Shown here piece by piece: positions 1 to 5,215 of a DNA stretch of 6,756 nt. Every line of letters starts with the position of its first letter. The first letter of the stretch is position 1. The stretch comes from Clostridiales bacterium. Its GTDB lineage: Bacteria; Bacillota; Clostridia; Oscillospirales; Oscillospiraceae. The notes under the pieces were generated by a model. It ran no database searches. It worked only from the letters and a program-made list of their open reading frames with translations, and was not told the DNA's origin. Location: assembly GCA_017577345.1 (NCBI GenBank), contig PITX01000070.1, forward strand, positions 1 to 6,756. The letters are read 5' to 3'. A program made the translations under genes and the position numbers.

Positions 1-21
1 GACATAAGCGTTGGAATACAT
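1..21 (-). CDS. 5' end of an unidentified leftward gene (partial)
   Basis: Read on the minus strand, an ATG at 21-19 opens a frame that runs off the left edge of the window after seven codons (MYSNAYV). The start is supported by a strong ribosome binding site, aaaggag on the minus strand (plus positions 28-34), six bases before the ATG, and by a well-formed promoter further upstream (56-84). Seven residues are too few to assign a family. The gene diverges from everything else in the window, so the region from about 85 to 912 separates it from the rightward suf operon. The start is inferred from signals rather than from protein similarity. Confidence 0.6.
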
Positions 22-55
22 AGCCGACTCCTTTCCACGATACTTATTCCTGTAA

Positions 56-84
56 ATTTTATCACGAAACGCTGCAAAATGCAA
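56..84 (-). promoter_or_regulatory. Sigma-A type promoter of the leftward gene
   Basis: On the minus strand there is a -35 box TTGCAT (plus 79-84), a 17-base spacer and a -10 box TAAAAT (plus 56-61). The bases TGA directly before the -10 box give an extended -10 motif. An A/T-rich stretch at about 91-110 lies upstream of the -35 box and could act as an UP element. Initiation would fall near position 49, about 28 bases before the ATG at 21. Box spacing is ideal and the position fits the ribosome binding site at 28-34. Confidence 0.6.
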
Positions 85-234
85 CCCTATACAATTAAAA
101 AAAGAGATAATGTTGCACAGGGCTGTGCAAAGCTCCGTTCTAATGCGTTTTTTGACCCTTTTCGATGAGGCAATTGTCAAAATCTCCGTACCGGTCATTG
201 CGCGCTTTCATTTTTACGAAAATACTCCCGTTTT
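85..234. other. Gene-free upstream stretch with a small hairpin
   Basis: I see no gene here. A short perfect inverted repeat, ttgcacag and ctgtgcaa, sits at 113-130 with almost no loop. A T-run at 148-153 is 17 bases past that hairpin, too far for a normal intrinsic terminator. A second weak inverted pair, ttttgac (150-156) and gtcaaaa (176-182), resembles the ends of the MITE further right and may be a degraded remnant. A partial repeat start, gtcattgcg, occurs at about 194-202. None of these has an assigned function. Confidence 0.4.
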
Positions 235-352
235 TGTCATTGCGAGGCTGACGAAGTCAGCCGTGGCAATCCGTGCCTATCGCGGTCCGGATACTTTTCC
301 GAGAGTCGGAACGGACGGATTGCCACGGTCGCGCTGCTCCCTCGCAATGACA
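235..352. repeat. Head-to-head pair of 40-bp palindromic intergenic repeats
   Basis: A 40-bp unit at 235-274 starts tgtcattgcgagg, carries the central palindrome ggctgacgaagtcagcc and ends gtggcaatccgt. An inverted, slightly different unit at 315-352 ends cctcgcaatgaca. Outer and inner arms are complementary, so the pair can fold into one long hairpin with a roughly 40-base middle (275-314). The two units differ in the small central hairpin, which is variable while the edges are conserved. A run of six T follows at 363-368, so the structure could terminate rightward transcription, although no rightward gene lies upstream. This is a BIME/REP-like repeat family; I cannot name it. Confidence 0.8.
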
Positions 353-406
353 GGGACGGGGGTTTTTTCGGGATAATCCGGAATAAGAAGGACAGACTGT
401 CAGTAT

Positions 407-434
407 TGTCATTGCGAGGCTGACGAAGTCAGCC
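407..434. repeat. Left 28 bp of a repeat unit split by a mobile element
   Basis: These 28 bases match positions 235-262 exactly, ending in the palindrome ggctgacgaagtcagcc (418-434). The unit then stops and the MITE-like element begins at 435. Its missing 12 bases, gtggcaatccgt, are found at 705-716 on the far side of the element. Joining 407-434 to 705-716 rebuilds a unit identical over all 40 bases to 235-274, which shows that this was one intact repeat before the insertion. Confidence 0.85.
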
Positions 435-687
435 CAGCGTGTCGAAAAACCCTTTTCGACACGCTGACAGGCTGTCAAAAAGTTCGGAAGACAAGCAACT
501 CGCGTCCGTCGGCGTACATAGGTACGGTAGGACGCGAGTTGCGCAGTAAGTCAAAATCCTTGCGAAAGCAAGCATTATTCTGGTTGAAAAGTTTGGAATA
601 CTCTCAAATTTGAAAAATGCAAAATCACTGCATCACGCCAAAAAAGTTTGACTGATTTTGACGGTTACGGACTTTTTTGACAGTCTG
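435..687. mobile_element. MITE-like non-coding element, 253 bp, with target duplication
   Basis: The element lies between two perfect copies of the 17-bp palindrome ggctgacgaagtcagcc (418-434 and 688-704), read here as a target duplication. It begins with a 14-bp perfect inverted repeat, cagcgtgtcgaaaa and its complement (435-448, 453-466), loop accc. Imperfect terminal inverted repeats are seen at 468-487 (caggctgtcaaaaagttcgg) and 668-687, whose complement reads cagactgtcaaaaaagtccg. The 435-448 end also resembles the right end, so the true left end could be 435 or 468; 435 is favoured because the duplication ends there and the second copy at 6682 starts at the same base. No transposase reading frame is present, so movement would need an enzyme supplied in trans. 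The transposase family is not assigned. Confidence 0.75.
495..542. repeat. Nested hairpin inside the MITE-like element
   Basis: A 13-bp perfect inverted repeat, gcaactcgcgtcc (495-507) and ggacgcgagttgc (530-542), encloses a second short stem, cgtac (513-517) and gtacg (522-526), with loop atag. The whole would fold as a two-tier stem-loop in RNA or single-stranded DNA. A smaller stem, cttgc-gaaa-gcaag, follows at about 559-572. Such folding is common in MITEs. No T-run follows the main stem, so it is not a terminator. Confidence 0.7.
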
Positions 688-716
688 GGCTGACGAAGTC
701 AGCCGTGGCAATCCGT
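688..716. repeat. Target duplication plus right 12 bp of the split repeat unit
   Basis: Positions 688-704 are the second copy of the 17-bp palindrome already present at 418-434. Positions 705-716 (gtggcaatccgt) complete the interrupted 40-bp repeat. The duplicated bases are exactly the hairpin (arms ggctgac and gtcagcc around gaa), so the whole palindrome was duplicated at insertion. Confidence 0.8.
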
Positions 717-830
717 CCGCTGCAGATTTGCGTTTTTTCCCGATGATAATAAGCACGACTGCATCGGGACAAATGCCGATCAAGCAGATCGCACCGTATG
801 ACACAACAGCGTCCGAAACCTGAAAGGCAC

Positions 831-864
831 AGATTGCCACGCAGCTTCGCTGCTCGCAATGACA
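831..864. repeat. Inverted partner repeat unit
   Basis: This stretch begins agattgccac and ends gctcgcaatgaca, the reverse complement of the conserved edges of the repeat family, with its own central hairpin (gcagc-ttc-gctgc). It pairs with the split unit 407-434 plus 705-716, giving a second head-to-head pair with a middle of about 115 bases (717-830). That middle has no gene that I can support; it holds one distant inverted repeat, tcccgatg (738-745) and catcggga (772-779). Confidence 0.75.
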
Positions 865-912
865 TCATCGGAGAAAGCCGTATGTTCTGCCGAAAATCCT
901 GCGGATTAAGGA

Positions 913-941
913 TTGAAAGCAAGGAAAAAATATGCTATAGT
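913..941 (+). promoter_or_regulatory. Sigma-A type promoter of the suf operon
   Basis: There is a -35 box TTGAAA (913-918), a 17-base spacer and a -10 box TATAGT (936-941), with TGC directly before it giving an extended -10 motif. Initiation would fall near 948, leaving a 5' leader of about 34 bases to the sufC ATG at 982. No recognisable operator for an iron-sulfur regulator is visible. The TTG of the -35 box also opens the longest in-frame reading frame for sufC, which argues against that longer start. Confidence 0.75.
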
Positions 942-981
942 GCAGAAAGAAAAACAGAAAACAGCGAAAGAGGACAACTCT

Positions 982-1716
982 ATGCTTGAAATCAACAATC
1001 TGTCCTACCGCGTCAATGGGGAAGACGGCGAGGTCAACATCCTGCGCGACATCTCCCTGACGGTGGAGGATAAAAAATTTATCGTTGTGACAGGCCCGAA
1101 CGGCGGCGGGAAAACCAGTCTTGCCCGCGCCGTCATGGGCATTTATCAACCGACCGGCGGCTCGATTTTCTGGAACGGCGAGGATATCACGCGCCTTTCC
1201 GTCACCGAACGCGCCCGGCGCGGCATTTCCTACGGTTTTCAGCAGCCACCGCGCTTCAAGGGAATGAAGGTGCGCGACCTGCTCAATGTTGCGGCAGGAA
1301 AGGAAATAAGCCACGACAGTGCGTGCAGCTATCTGACCAAGGTCGGACTGTGCGCCCGCGATTATATTGACCGCGATGTGGACACCGGTCTGTCCGGCGG
1401 CGAAGTCAAACGCATTGAGATCGCCACCGTGCTGGCGCGAAAAAGCGGACTGATGATCTTTGACGAGCCGGAGGCAGGCATCGACCTGTGGTCGTTTGCC
1501 CGTCTGACCGACACCTTCCGTGAAATTCACGACAAAAAGGAAGCGACGATCCTGATCATTTCGCATCAGGAGCGCATCATCCGCCTTGCCGATGAGATTG
1601 TCCTGATCGCAAACGGCGCTGTTGCCGCACGCGGCAGTGCCGAGGAGCTTTATCCGAAAATTCTGGCGGATACCGTCACCGGCTGCAGCCGACTGGAGGT
1701 GGAACGGAAATGCTGA
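982..1716 (+). CDS. sufC: SufC-type ATPase of iron-sulfur cluster assembly
   Basis: This is a 244-residue cytosolic ABC-type ATPase that partners SufB and powers cluster assembly on the SUF scaffold; it is not a transporter despite the fold. Visible motifs in order are Walker A GPNGGGKTS (38-46), Q-loop FQQPP (86-90), signature LSGGE (137-141), Walker B LMIFDEPEAGID (157-168) with catalytic Glu162, and the switch His195 (ISHQ). Length is normal for SufC (about 245-260). The ATG at 982 is chosen because gaaagagga (966-974) lies seven bases upstream and the promoter ends at 941; a TTG at 913 in the same frame would put the start inside the -35 box. It overlaps sufB by seven bases. Gene order C-B with a short SufB suggests the minimal SMS-like (SmsC/SmsB) type rather than the full sufCDSUB operon. 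Confidence 0.93.
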   Translation: MLEINNLSYRVNGEDGEVNILRDISLTVEDKKFIVVTGPNGGGKTSLARAVMGIYQPTGGSIFWNGEDITRLSVTERARRGISYGFQQPPRFKGMKVRDLLNVAAGKEISHDSACSYLTKVGLCARDYIDRDVDTGLSGGEVKRIEIATVLARKSGLMIFDEPEAGIDLWSFARLTDTFREIHDKKEATILIISHQERIIRLADEIVLIANGAVAARGSAEELYPKILADTVTGCSRLEVERKC

Positions 1717-2633
1717 ATGAAATTCAGGAGAAAATTCTTTCCATCGTCGCCGATATGAAGGGCACGGGTGAGGGCGCGGTCAATATCCGCTCCGACGGAG
1801 AAAAGGCGTTCCGCAGGAACTCCGAGCATGTCACCATCGAGTCCAAGGCGGACAGGGACGGCATCGACATCCGCATTGCACCGGGTACGAAGAGCGAATC
1901 GGTGCATATCCCCGTCGTGCTGACAAAGGGCGGCTTCCATGACACCGTTTATAACGATTTCTTTGTCGGCGAGGGCGCGGATGTGACGATCGTCGCAGGC
2001 TGCGGCATCCATAACTGCTCCGACTGCGACAGCGAGCATGACGGCATCCATACCTTCCATGTCGGCAAAAACGCAAAGGTCAAATATATCGAAAAGCACT
2101 ACGGCGAGGGGGAAGGCAGCGGCAAACGGATCCTGAATCCGCAGACCATCCTCTATCTCGACGAGGGCGCATCGGTCACGCTGGAGACCAGTCAGATCCG
2201 CGGCGTGGACGATACCAAGCGCTATACGAAGGTCGAATGCCGGGGTGCAGGCAGTGAGATCATCATCCGGGAAAACCTGCTGACCCATGCAGATCAGAAC
2301 GCCGTGAGCGAAATGGATGTGTTTTTGAGCGGTTTTGATACAAAAGCACAGGTCATTTCCCGTTCGGTCGCGCAGGACAGCTCATCGCAGATCTTCTACC
2401 CCAGAGTGTCGGGTGACAACAAGTGCTTCGGTCATGTCCAGTGCGATGCCATCATCATGGGCGGCGCAAAGGTACGCGCCATTCCGGAAATTTCCTGTAA
2501 TCATGTCGATGCCTCTTTGATCCACGAGGCGGCGATCGGCAGGATCGCGGGAGAACAGATTCTGAAGCTGATGACGCTCGGACTGAGCGCGGAGGAAGCC
2601 GAGCAGAAGATTTTAGAAGGCTTCCTGCGGTAA
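1710..2633 (+). CDS. sufB: SufB/SufD-family iron-sulfur scaffold protein, short form
   Basis: This 307-residue protein is the SufBD-family scaffold partner of SufC and acts in the cytosol. It is much shorter than the roughly 470-residue E. coli SufB, lacking most of the N-terminal extension and keeping the beta-helix core and C-terminal helices, as in the minimal two-gene SUF systems of anaerobes. The C-terminal signature is clear: C263, H265 and then HEAAIGRIAGEQ (272-283), where H272 aligns with the conserved His of SufD (HGATVGRI). A cysteine and histidine cluster, C98-x4-C103-x2-C106 followed by H110 and H114, is a candidate metal or cluster site. The ATG at 1710 overlaps the sufC end and is preceded by ggaggt (1695-1700), nine bases upstream, so translation is probably coupled. 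Whether it should be called SufB, SufD or SmsB needs a phylogeny. Confidence 0.9.
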   Translation: MLNEIQEKILSIVADMKGTGEGAVNIRSDGEKAFRRNSEHVTIESKADRDGIDIRIAPGTKSESVHIPVVLTKGGFHDTVYNDFFVGEGADVTIVAGCGIHNCSDCDSEHDGIHTFHVGKNAKVKYIEKHYGEGEGSGKRILNPQTILYLDEGASVTLETSQIRGVDDTKRYTKVECRGAGSEIIIRENLLTHADQNAVSEMDVFLSGFDTKAQVISRSVAQDSSSQIFYPRVSGDNKCFGHVQCDAIIMGGAKVRAIPEISCNHVDASLIHEAAIGRIAGEQILKLMTLGLSAEEAEQKILEGFLR

Positions 2634-2650
2634 AAAGGGAGAGATACGGG

Positions 2651-3133
2651 ATGTTTTCTGTCACGCTGCTGACGGTCGGAAAACTGAAAGAAAAATTCTA
2701 TCTGGCAGCGGTGGAGGAATATGCCAAGCGGCTCGGCGCGTATTGCAAATTCAGTCTTTTGGAGCTGCCGGAAACGCGTCTGCCGGAGAATCCCTGCGCA
2801 TCGGAGATCACAGCGGGACTTGCCAAAGAGGCGGAGCTGATCGCCGCGGCAATCCCGAAGGGCGCATGGTTCTGTGTCCTCACGCCGGAGGGGAAAGAGC
2901 TTTCCTCGGAGGCACTGGCGGACAAGCTGCGCTCGATCAAAAACGAGGGAAAAAGCGCGGCGTGTTTTCTGATCGGTTCCTCGTTCGGCATCGACCCCGA
3001 AATCAAGCGCAGGGCGGATTTTCGCCTCTCCTTCGGACCGATGACCTTCCCGCATCATCTGATGCGCGTGATGGCGCTGGAACAGCTCTACCGCGCGGAA
3101 ACCATTCAGGCAGGCACAAAATACCACAAATAG
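2651..3133 (+). CDS. rlmH: 23S rRNA (pseudouridine1915-N3)-methyltransferase RlmH
   Basis: This 160-residue SPOUT-family enzyme uses S-adenosylmethionine to methylate N3 of pseudouridine 1915 in helix 69 of 23S rRNA on assembled ribosomes. Family marks are the CVLTPEGKELSSE segment (75-86), the cofactor loop FLIGSSFG (106-113), the trefoil-knot segment LSFGPMTFPHHLMRV (126-140) with EQLYRAETI after it, and the invariant ending YHK (158-160). Length matches the family (about 155-160). It starts 17 bases after sufB; aaagggag (2634-2641) gives nine-base spacing to the ATG. It is probably co-transcribed with sufCB, although its function is not iron-sulfur dependent. No intrinsic terminator is visible after the stop. 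The loop reads GSSFG where many homologues have GGADG or similar. Confidence 0.93.
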   Translation: MFSVTLLTVGKLKEKFYLAAVEEYAKRLGAYCKFSLLELPETRLPENPCASEITAGLAKEAELIAAAIPKGAWFCVLTPEGKELSSEALADKLRSIKNEGKSAACFLIGSSFGIDPEIKRRADFRLSFGPMTFPHHLMRVMALEQLYRAETIQAGTKYHK

Positions 3134-3151
3134 TTAACACTCGGGTGCCTT

Positions 3152-3244
3152 ATGACTGCTCGAAACGAGAATATTCACGAGGATAAGCCGATAGAGGATG
3201 CCCTCTTCAAGAAACTGCGTGTTTTCGAGAAGGAGAAAGTGTAA
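3152..3244 (+). CDS. Possible 30-residue peptide ORF after rlmH
   Basis: An ATG at 3152 opens a frame of 30 codons ending in TAA at 3242-3244. The peptide is highly charged, with the C-terminal part DALFKKLRVFEKEKV looking like an amphipathic helix. I do not recognise a family. It lies in the same frame as rlmH, six sense codons after the rlmH TAG, so it could be reached by readthrough. No good ribosome binding site precedes the ATG. Its stop overlaps the ATG at 3244 of the next small ORF. It may be a real small protein, a leader peptide, or a remnant of an old gene end. Confidence 0.3.
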   Translation: MTARNENIHEDKPIEDALFKKLRVFEKEKV

Positions 3245-3327
3245 TGGAAAAGCACATAACTGATGAACGCACACGGCGGCAGGGAGAAATCCCTGCCGCC
3301 AAACACAACAAAGAAAAAGATTCTTGA
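3244..3327 (+). CDS. Possible 27-residue ORF with strong RBS overlapping the tetR start
   Basis: The ATG at 3244 has the best ribosome binding site in the area, aaggag at 3230-3235 with eight-base spacing, yet its frame closes after 27 codons at TGA 3325-3327. The peptide is hydrophilic (MEKHITDERTRRQGE then mostly K, N and E). It overlaps the first 21 codons of the TetR gene in another frame. It could be a regulatory upstream ORF that feeds ribosomes to the TetR start, or the original N-terminus of the TetR protein separated by a small indel. It is unlikely to have a function as a free protein. Confidence 0.35.
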   Translation: MEKHITDERTRRQGEIPAAKHNKEKDS

Positions 3328-3889
3328 TGCAGCGCTCGTCAGCTTTGCCGAAAACGGATACAAGGGAACCAATCTGCGTAATCTTGCCGCAGGGATGGGA
3401 CTCAGCAAGTCGGCACTATACAGGCATTATGAAAGCAAGGAGGACATCTGGAACGCCGTCATTGACCAAATGGAGGCCTATTATATCGACCGCTTCGGTT
3501 CGCCGGAGAAGACGCCGCCTGCGCCGAAATCCTGTGATGAACTGTTTACCATGACCATGCAAATGCTGGATTTTACGATGCACGACAAAAGGGTGATCCT
3601 GACAAGACAGCTACTGCTTATAGAGCAGTTCCGGGATGAAAGAGCGCGGCATTTTGCTACTCTGCATTTCCTTACGGGAACGAAGGATATTTACAAAAAA
3701 ATCTTTGCGGAAATGATGGAAAACGGTATTCTGAAAAAAGATGATCCGGATATGCTTGCGCTGGCTTTTACCGCTCCTGTCACAACACTCATTCATTACT
3801 GCGACCGTGAACCTGAAAAGGAAACGGAAATCATGCGGCAGATTGAAGCATTTGTGAAGCATTTCATTAAGATATACAAGAAAGGATAA
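3263..3889 (+). CDS. TetR/AcrR-family transcriptional regulator
   Basis: This 208-residue cytosolic repressor-type protein has an N-terminal three-helix DNA-binding domain (about 15-61: KKKILDAALVSFAENGYKG, then LRNLAAGMGLSKSALYRHYESKEDIW, the typical TetR helix-turn-helix) and a helical C-terminal ligand and dimer domain (about 65-205) without a recognisable ligand signature. Only the ATG at 3263 (or a CTG just before it) is available in frame, since TAA occurs at 3257-3259. Its ribosome binding site is poor, only ggaaaag about ten bases upstream, while a strong site serves the overlapping ATG at 3244. The first codons contain a perfect 11-bp hairpin (3275-3300). It is followed after seven bases by the hydrolase gene and probably controls that cluster and itself; no operator could be identified. 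Confidence 0.92.
   Translation: MNAHGGREKSLPPNTTKKKILDAALVSFAENGYKGTNLRNLAAGMGLSKSALYRHYESKEDIWNAVIDQMEAYYIDRFGSPEKTPPAPKSCDELFTMTMQMLDFTMHDKRVILTRQLLLIEQFRDERARHFATLHFLTGTKDIYKKIFAEMMENGILKKDDPDMLALAFTAPVTTLIHYCDREPEKETEIMRQIEAFVKHFIKIYKKG
3275..3300 (+). promoter_or_regulatory. Perfect 11-bp hairpin with GAAA loop in the tetR start region
   Basis: The arms ggcggcaggga (3275-3285) and tccctgccgcc (3290-3300) are fully complementary around a GAAA tetraloop. The hairpin starts 12 bases after the first base of the TetR ATG, where it could hinder initiation, and lies inside the overlapping 27-codon ORF, whose translation would open it. No T-run follows on either strand, so it is not an intrinsic terminator. 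As double-stranded DNA it is also a dyad that a dimeric repressor might bind. Both roles are inference. Confidence 0.45.
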
Positions 3890-3896
3890 AAATCAA

Positions 3897-4385
3897 ATGC
3901 AAAACAAAGCACTTGTTGTCATTGACATACAAAATGACATCACAAAGCATTACAGAGATATTATCGAAAACATCAACGCCGCCATTGAATGGGCGGCGGC
4001 GGACAATATGCACATTGTATATATCAAGCACAACAATACTTCCGAGGGCACCCGAACATTCAAACCCGACAGCAAGGGTGCAGAGCTTGTACCGGAGCTG
4101 AATGTTGTTTCGGATCATATTTTTGTCAAGACCAAAAGCAACGCCCTGACCAGTGAGCCATTCGCAGCATTTATTAAAGAAAACAATATTACCGAGTTCT
4201 ATATCACCGGTGCGGATGCGACTGTGTGTGTAAAATCCACCTGCTTCAATATGACGAAGGCGGGATATACGGTACATGTTTTCTCGGACTGCGTGACAAG
4301 CTATGACCTGAAAAAGCTCCCCGAAATGCTTTCTTACTATGAGAGTAAGGGATGCGAGGTCAAAGCGTTTGTAAACGAATCTTAA
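3897..4385 (+). CDS. Isochorismatase-family cysteine hydrolase
   Basis: This 162-residue soluble alpha/beta hydrolase belongs to the nicotinamidase/isochorismatase superfamily, whose members hydrolyse amides or enol ethers by a Cys-Asp-Lys triad. The triad is visible: D10 in ALVVIDIQND (5-14), K78 in FVKTKSNAL (76-84), and nucleophile C111 in GADATVCVKSTC (105-116). The loop before Cys111 carries the expected ADATV in place of the common pattern with V and T. At 162 residues it is on the short side for the family (often 170-210) but has no missing core element. The start has aaagga (3881-3886) ten bases upstream and lies seven bases after the tetR stop, so the two are co-transcribed. The substrate cannot be told from the sequence. 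Confidence 0.88.
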   Translation: MQNKALVVIDIQNDITKHYRDIIENINAAIEWAAADNMHIVYIKHNNTSEGTRTFKPDSKGAELVPELNVVSDHIFVKTKSNALTSEPFAAFIKENNITEFYITGADATVCVKSTCFNMTKAGYTVHVFSDCVTSYDLKKLPEMLSYYESKGCEVKAFVNES

Positions 4386-4404
4386 AAACAGAAGAAAAAG
4401 AATC

Positions 4405-4680
4405 ATGAGAGATGTTATGGATTTTTTGTCTGCGGCATTGCCGTGGATTTGTATAGGGCTGCTGCTTGCAATATTTTTCGCTCAAAGTGCCCGAAAGAAA
4501 AAAGATCACAAAAAGAAAGAAAACTACAGCTCCGAAGGACTTGCCTTGGGAATGTGCTTCGGCGTGGCAATCGGCACATCTCTCGGCAACAACATCGGTA
4601 TCGGGCTTACGCTCGGAATGCTGGCAGGATTTGTTATCGGTTCCTGTATTGAGAAAAAGGAGAAGGATGATGACGAATAA
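4405..4680 (+). CDS. Small glycine-zipper membrane protein
   Basis: This 91-residue protein has a first hydrophobic helix (about 9-26, ALPWICIGLLLAIFFAQ), a strongly basic loop (29-39, RKKKDHKKK), and a long glycine-rich hydrophobic segment (about 45-81) in which Gly recurs every four residues or so (GLALGMCFGVAIGTSLG, then GIGLTLGMLAGFVIG), followed by a charged tail of K, E and D. The glycine spacing suits tightly packed or oligomerising membrane helices. There is no signal peptidase site. The ribosome binding site is weak and A-rich (4390-4400), and an alternative ATG lies at 4417. Its last codons overlap the next gene by 11 bases. Similar small proteins are common in Firmicutes but I know of no proven function; this is a description only. 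Confidence 0.75.
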   Translation: MRDVMDFLSAALPWICIGLLLAIFFAQSARKKKDHKKKENYSSEGLALGMCFGVAIGTSLGNNIGIGLTLGMLAGFVIGSCIEKKEKDDDE

Positions 4681-5206
4681 AGCGGAAAGGGAAGAGATGT
4701 TGATTGAAACTGAAAGATTAGTAATAACTGAATTTACAATGGATATGGCACCGGTCGTTCAGGAAAATTCCGTTGATGAAGATAACAAAAGATTTGTCCC
4801 GGATGAAGTGTGGGAAACAAAAGCAGAAGCAGAAGAAACCTTGAAGTTTCTTATTTCACAATACGGTACTTTTGATGGTCCGCTTGTATATCCGATTATT
4901 GTCAAAAAGACAAACGACAATGTTGGTTATGTTCAACTGTGCCCCATTGAAAATGGTAAGTGGGAAATCGGCTATCATATTGCAAAGAAGTATACCGGCA
5001 ACGGATACGCCACCGAAGCAGTAACGGCGTTTCTTCCGGTCATTGCAAGGCAAGCAAATATCCGTGAAATTTACGGGATATGCTTAGCCGAAAACAAGGC
5101 ATCCATTGCCGTTATGAGAAAATGCGGGTTTCAAAATATTTTTACCGGAATCGGTTTATATCAAGGGACCGATCGGGAAATTGTAAAAAATGTGTGGAGA
5201 GCATAA
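4670..5206 (+). CDS. GNAT-family N-acetyltransferase (first of three)
   Basis: This 178-residue protein (from the ATG at 4670) has the GNAT fold of the RimJ-like subgroup and would transfer an acetyl group from acetyl-CoA to an amine; the substrate is unknown. It opens with the typical LIETERLVITEF (11-22), has the acetyl-CoA loop YTGNGYATEA (108-117), and the late motif ENKASIAVMRKCGF (141-154). The ATG at 4670 has aggag (4658-4662) seven bases upstream. An ATG at 4697, with a GGAAAGG stretch upstream, would give a 169-residue protein beginning MLIETERL, the more usual family start, so the first nine residues are uncertain. It overlaps the membrane-protein gene by 11 bases. Base composition is low in GC here (about 37-43% in the lines counted) compared with the suf operon. 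Confidence 0.88.
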   Translation: MTNKAEREEMLIETERLVITEFTMDMAPVVQENSVDEDNKRFVPDEVWETKAEAEETLKFLISQYGTFDGPLVYPIIVKKTNDNVGYVQLCPIENGKWEIGYHIAKKYTGNGYATEAVTAFLPVIARQANIREIYGICLAENKASIAVMRKCGFQNIFTGIGLYQGTDREIVKNVWRA

Positions 5207-5215
5207 GGAAAAACA

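Noticed and set aside
110..376. ORF through the first repeat pair
   Set aside because: It is composed of palindromic repeat sequence and has no usable ribosome binding site.
393..402. Possible further element end, cagactgtca
   Set aside because: It matches the right terminal repeat of the MITE for only ten bases, with no matching partner or duplication.
235..864. CRISPR array
   Set aside because: The repeats occur as inverted pairs with irregular spacing, not as regular direct repeats with unique spacers, and no cas gene is near.
913..981. Longer SufC start at the TTG of 913
   Set aside because: That TTG is part of the -35 box of a well-formed promoter and the added residues are not SufC-like.
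865..1566. 233-codon antisense ORF over sufC
   Set aside because: It lies opposite the clear SufC coding frame, shows no recognisable domain and has no credible start signals; it is a by-product of GC-rich coding sequence.
1650..2288. 212-codon antisense ORF over sufB
   Set aside because: It is a shadow of the SufB frame, without family features.
2501..3127. 208-codon antisense ORF over the sufB end and rlmH
   Set aside because: It spans two well-supported genes on the other strand and has no recognisable protein motif.
2743..3186. 147-codon plus-strand ORF in another frame of rlmH
   Set aside because: The RlmH frame has conserved motifs to its last residue; this frame has none.
3275..3300. 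Intrinsic terminator after rlmH
   Set aside because: The stem is strong, but no T-run follows on either strand and it lies inside the TetR coding frame.
3867..4406. 179-codon antisense ORF over the hydrolase gene
   Set aside because: The opposite strand encodes a complete Asp-Lys-Cys hydrolase; the antisense product looks random.
4466..4669. Upstream in-frame extension of the first GNAT
   Set aside because: The extension is an out-of-frame reading of the membrane-protein gene; the GNAT start is at 4670 or 4697.
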